64,000 bases of DNA from Gossypium raimondii. Lineage: Eukaryota; Streptophyta; Magnoliopsida; Malvales; Malvaceae. The stretch lies in NCBI RefSeq assembly GCF_025698545.1, contig NC_068570.1, positions 2,356,001-2,420,000 on the forward strand, written 5' to 3'. Positions 61,044-64,000 of this stretch are shown piece after piece. Each line of letters opens with the position of its first letter. Within the stretch, counting starts at the first letter, position 1. The notes under the pieces were generated by a model. It was given only the letters and a program-made list of their open reading frames with translations. It was not told where the DNA came from and made no database searches. The position numbers and the translations under genes were made by a program.

Positions 61044-64000
61044 TCATGGTCCCAAACAGTAAGGACCATCACCCATGTAATGACCATCCATATATAAAGC
61101 TGCATTTTGCGGATGCAGACCATCCATCACCATGAATTGCATGTCTTCAGAAGGTTTCCAATGGCGTTTCCTTTGGTTTATGAACCAATTATTAATTTGT
61201 TTCTGGTCTAAACCAGTTGATTCAGCCAATGCCACCTTCTCAGTCTCCTGTGAGAATATAGCACTGTGAGACAGTAGAATTTAGCTTAAAAAAGAGGATA
61301 TAATATAACAGTTCGTACCGACGGGTACGGCCATTTGTAGTGTAACTCCCACCAACTAAGCAATTTTTGTCTAGCTTCTTTGGGTAGTTTCCCTTTCTTC
61401 TTTTTCTTGGATAGTTCTTGCTTGAGACTACTTAAGTAACCACTATATTTCCTCAATAAATGGTTCTTCAGTTCTCGATCTTCAGCACGTGGGTCGATTT
61501 CAGGGAGTTCGGTTTCTCCGCCACTATTGTCTTGATCCTCTTCGGATGAACCAACACCTTCACATTTCTCATCTGTTCAAATTAACCAAATCAAAACATT
61601 TTAAGTCCTTGCAATGACAACTATTATGGAACATGTAAATCAATAGTCTACCTCAAAAGGTCAAGAGCCACAAATAAATTAGGCAGATTGTAATGAATGA
61701 ATTGGCTATTCATTTTGGTGAAAGTTGAACACATTCAAGATTATAACACACTTTTATAGTTAAGTGAAAACTATTTCCAAAAGTAGTTAAATAGTGAACT
61801 AATAAATGAACCTTATGATGTTGTCAATGACAAAAGATTATGAAGGTAAAAGTACCATGGAGGCCCTTGTAGTAAGATTCAAATTGCATTGTGTCCCCTC
61901 TACTAAAAAGATGGATAAATTAGTCACTATACATTAAATCAAAGGCACGCCAATTTTTAGATGAAAATTTTAATAGAAAGAACTAATTTGCTCTTTGATC
62001 TAATATACAATGATTAATTTGCTCATTTTTTGGAGTAAAGGGAATAAAATGCAATCTAACTCCTAATATAGGGGCCTCTTTGGTACTTTTTAACCGGTTT
62101 ATGAGTGGTGTAAAGCTAAAGAAGTAGACTGTATCAAATGAACGGACTCAGGACTTTCTTCCGAGGCTGCCATGGTACTTTCACCATTCCATGCATTTCA
62201 TGTTCCCATTAGTGAAAAACAAATTAAACCCAACAAAGATCACATAAATTTAGCACCTTATAAGCAAATGGCTTGAGCTAGAACTTTGGTCATCCACTTC
62301 ATGGGACACCAATAATGAAGGAACTACTCAACTATTCCTTCCATCTTATGATTGTGTTCACATTAACCAGTAAAATCTTAAAGACTTGCTCCTCCTATGA
62401 TTCACTTCATATATAGCTTATACAAATATCATATATAAGCTATAATATACCATCATCATCCAAACAAAAATTCCAACAGTCAAGGATGGTCAAGGGCTCA
62501 AATACATATGAATGCATGACAGAAAGACCTTAAAATTGATACTTATTATCCACCTACCAGACAGAAATCAAGGCAATCCACATCCAAATTCAGCACAAAT
62601 ACATATGAATCCATACATAAATTTTACCATAAATAGAGACCTTTAGCTCACCAAATCCAATTGCTTTGAAGCATTCAAGTGAAGATGATATAGTAAAATA
62701 TTTCTTGTATATAGTTTATGCAGCATAAAAAACTTAGATAAAGAGAACTCTGACAAAGCACAAAGCAAATTTTATAAAGAAAACAAATATAGGTTACACT
62801 ATTTTTTTTCACTGCCAAAGCCGTACAGGCTACATGGGGTATAGCACTGATTTGAACAGCATCATGTGTTCTCTCCATTTTTATTTTTTTTTACAAACTA
62901 CTGTTTTAAAAGACGGCACTAATGAGTAATGATCAAGCCTCCATTAATATCCCTTGAGAAGTATATATGTTTATGTACAAAAACCCACATAAATAGAATC
63001 AGATTTACACAGTATCCAGATTTTGGGAAGTGAAAAACAAAACCCTAAAATAAGGAACATGGCCTTTTGTCAGAGATCATCGAAAAGGTAAACCCCATTA
63101 CACAAAAGAGAAGCCCCCAACGTGTCTTTTTTCTAATATATACATGAGCTCCCTTTGTTAACACATTGTAATCAATTTATATCTAAACAGACTCTTCATT
63201 AGCTAGGGTTTTTTTTTTTGTAACCATCACTACCATAGCTATTTTTCTTCATTATTGGAAGACGTGATTTGGGTCAAAGTTATCATTCTTTTCCTTCACT
63301 AGGAAAGAGAAGTCATGGCAAATGAATGAAAGAGAGAGAGATATACATATATGCATATATATACATGTATAGGCTCAGGTCTACAATTTCCAAAGGAATC
63401 CAAGCAAATCATCTTCATTAAGCATGCTGAAAATGGGAAAAAAGAAAGTACCAGAATTAAAGATCCGCACAGGACCATTGCCAAGCATGTTAAGTTGAGC
63501 TTCGATCCTCCGCATGAAATCCCAAGCTTCTTGTATTGGTCTCGTTAGTTCCTCCCGATATTTCACCAACATATCATAGTAAGCTTCCTGGGTTTTATGG
63601 ATCCATAAAAAGAATTTACCAGTAAATACAACAAGCAGTTGCCATTAAATTTATACCCACACAAAAGTGATAACCAAAAAAGAAACAAAATCACCATAAA
63701 CTGATCAAGTTCTGGGTCTTTTGAGTTATCTCTTGATGTTACTGAAGATCTTTGCCTTGCTTCGAACTCTTGTCGAACAGCTGCTAGTCGTACCACTACT
63801 TCAGGTGGAGCTCCTACCTATAGCATAAAAAGAAGCTTTTAAGTGAGAAAAACAAAGGGTAGCTAAATGAATTAATTGGGTAACTCACTTTTTGACAATC
63901 CATGTAAGCTTCAAGGAGATTAGAGTACTGAGGATGAGCTATGATCTTGGCTTTAATAGCTTCCACTTCACTAGAGCTTTCATTCCCTTTTTGTTGGTGA
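61044..64000 (-). CDS. Class I KNOX homeobox transcription factor (5' part missing)
   Basis: Five exons on the minus strand: 64000-63889 (runs off the window), 63817-63695, 63587-63452, 61572-61319 and 61247-61044. Order of domains: KNOX1 ([20 protein letters not shown], then [15 protein letters not shown]), KNOX2 ([20 protein letters not shown] through [18 protein letters not shown]), ELK ([20 protein letters not shown]) and a TALE homeodomain ending in [14 protein letters not shown]. The very long intron (61573-63451) sits just before the ELK exon, a usual place in KNOX genes. The C-terminus [15 protein letters not shown] suggests the KNAT1/BP or KN1-like type. One residue near the end reads C where I recall R in relatives (GPYCLGP). 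KNOX I proteins keep meristem cells undifferentiated by modulating cytokinin and gibberellin; this role is inferred. Confidence 0.93.
61848..62090. repeat. Palindromic MITE family (four copies), copy D
   Basis: In the long KNOX intron. It starts AGTACCATGGAGGCCCTTGT and ends GGGGCCTCTTTGGTACTTTT. Internal words TTTGCTCTTTGATCTAATAT and ATAAATTAGTCACTATACAT mirror copies A-C. Confidence 0.75.

Overview
This is a plant nuclear genome window, clearly from a eudicot. It is AT-rich with long gene-poor stretches, GT-AG spliced genes typical of land plants, and many small inverted-repeat transposable elements. The gene families and the style of the dispersed repeats are compatible with Malvales such as cotton, but that is an impression and not a demonstrated assignment.

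I could assemble eight multi-exon protein genes exon by exon, with every junction phase-consistent. (1) 522-2976 (-): cellulose synthase-like C (xyloglucan backbone glucan synthase), 692 aa. (2) 15724-19341 (-): AVT6-type vacuolar amino-acid transporter, 459 aa. (3) 29931-33530 (+): squalene epoxidase, 526 aa. (4) 34085-36992 (-): membrane-anchored J-domain protein, 235 aa, convergent with (3). (5) 40212-44136 (+): OSCA/CSC1-like mechanosensitive or osmosensitive cation channel, 731 aa. (6) 50660-51459 (-): R2R3-MYB of the RAX-like group, 207 aa. (7) 55242-58375 (-): plastid-type branched-chain aminotransferase, 384 aa. (8) 61044-64000 (-): class I KNOX homeobox gene, whose 5' part lies outside the window. 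These genes are functionally unrelated and not an operon or cluster.

The large gaps (3.0-15.7 kb, 19.5-29.5 kb, 44.2-50.6 kb, 51.6-55.2 kb, 58.6-61.0 kb) hold transposon debris. I recognise a PIF/Harbinger-like 150-bp MITE present twice in opposite orientation with TTA target duplications. There are also several palindromic MITE families with two to four copies each, tRNA-derived SINE-like pieces, a LINE RNase H fossil, a LINE-type RRM/ORF1 fossil and a degenerate Mutator (MULE) transposase. Next to the MULE fossil lies a roughly 0.5-kb decayed copy of the plastid 23S rRNA gene (nuclear plastid DNA, NUPT).

The most noteworthy points are the plastid 23S insertion next to the MULE fossil, the concentration of one MITE family inside introns of expressed-looking genes, twin MITEs in two introns of the aminotransferase, a foldback element filling an intron of the transporter, substitutions near the PLP site of the aminotransferase, and ABRE/G-box motifs upstream of the OSCA-like channel. 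I saw no convincing previously undescribed multi-gene system.
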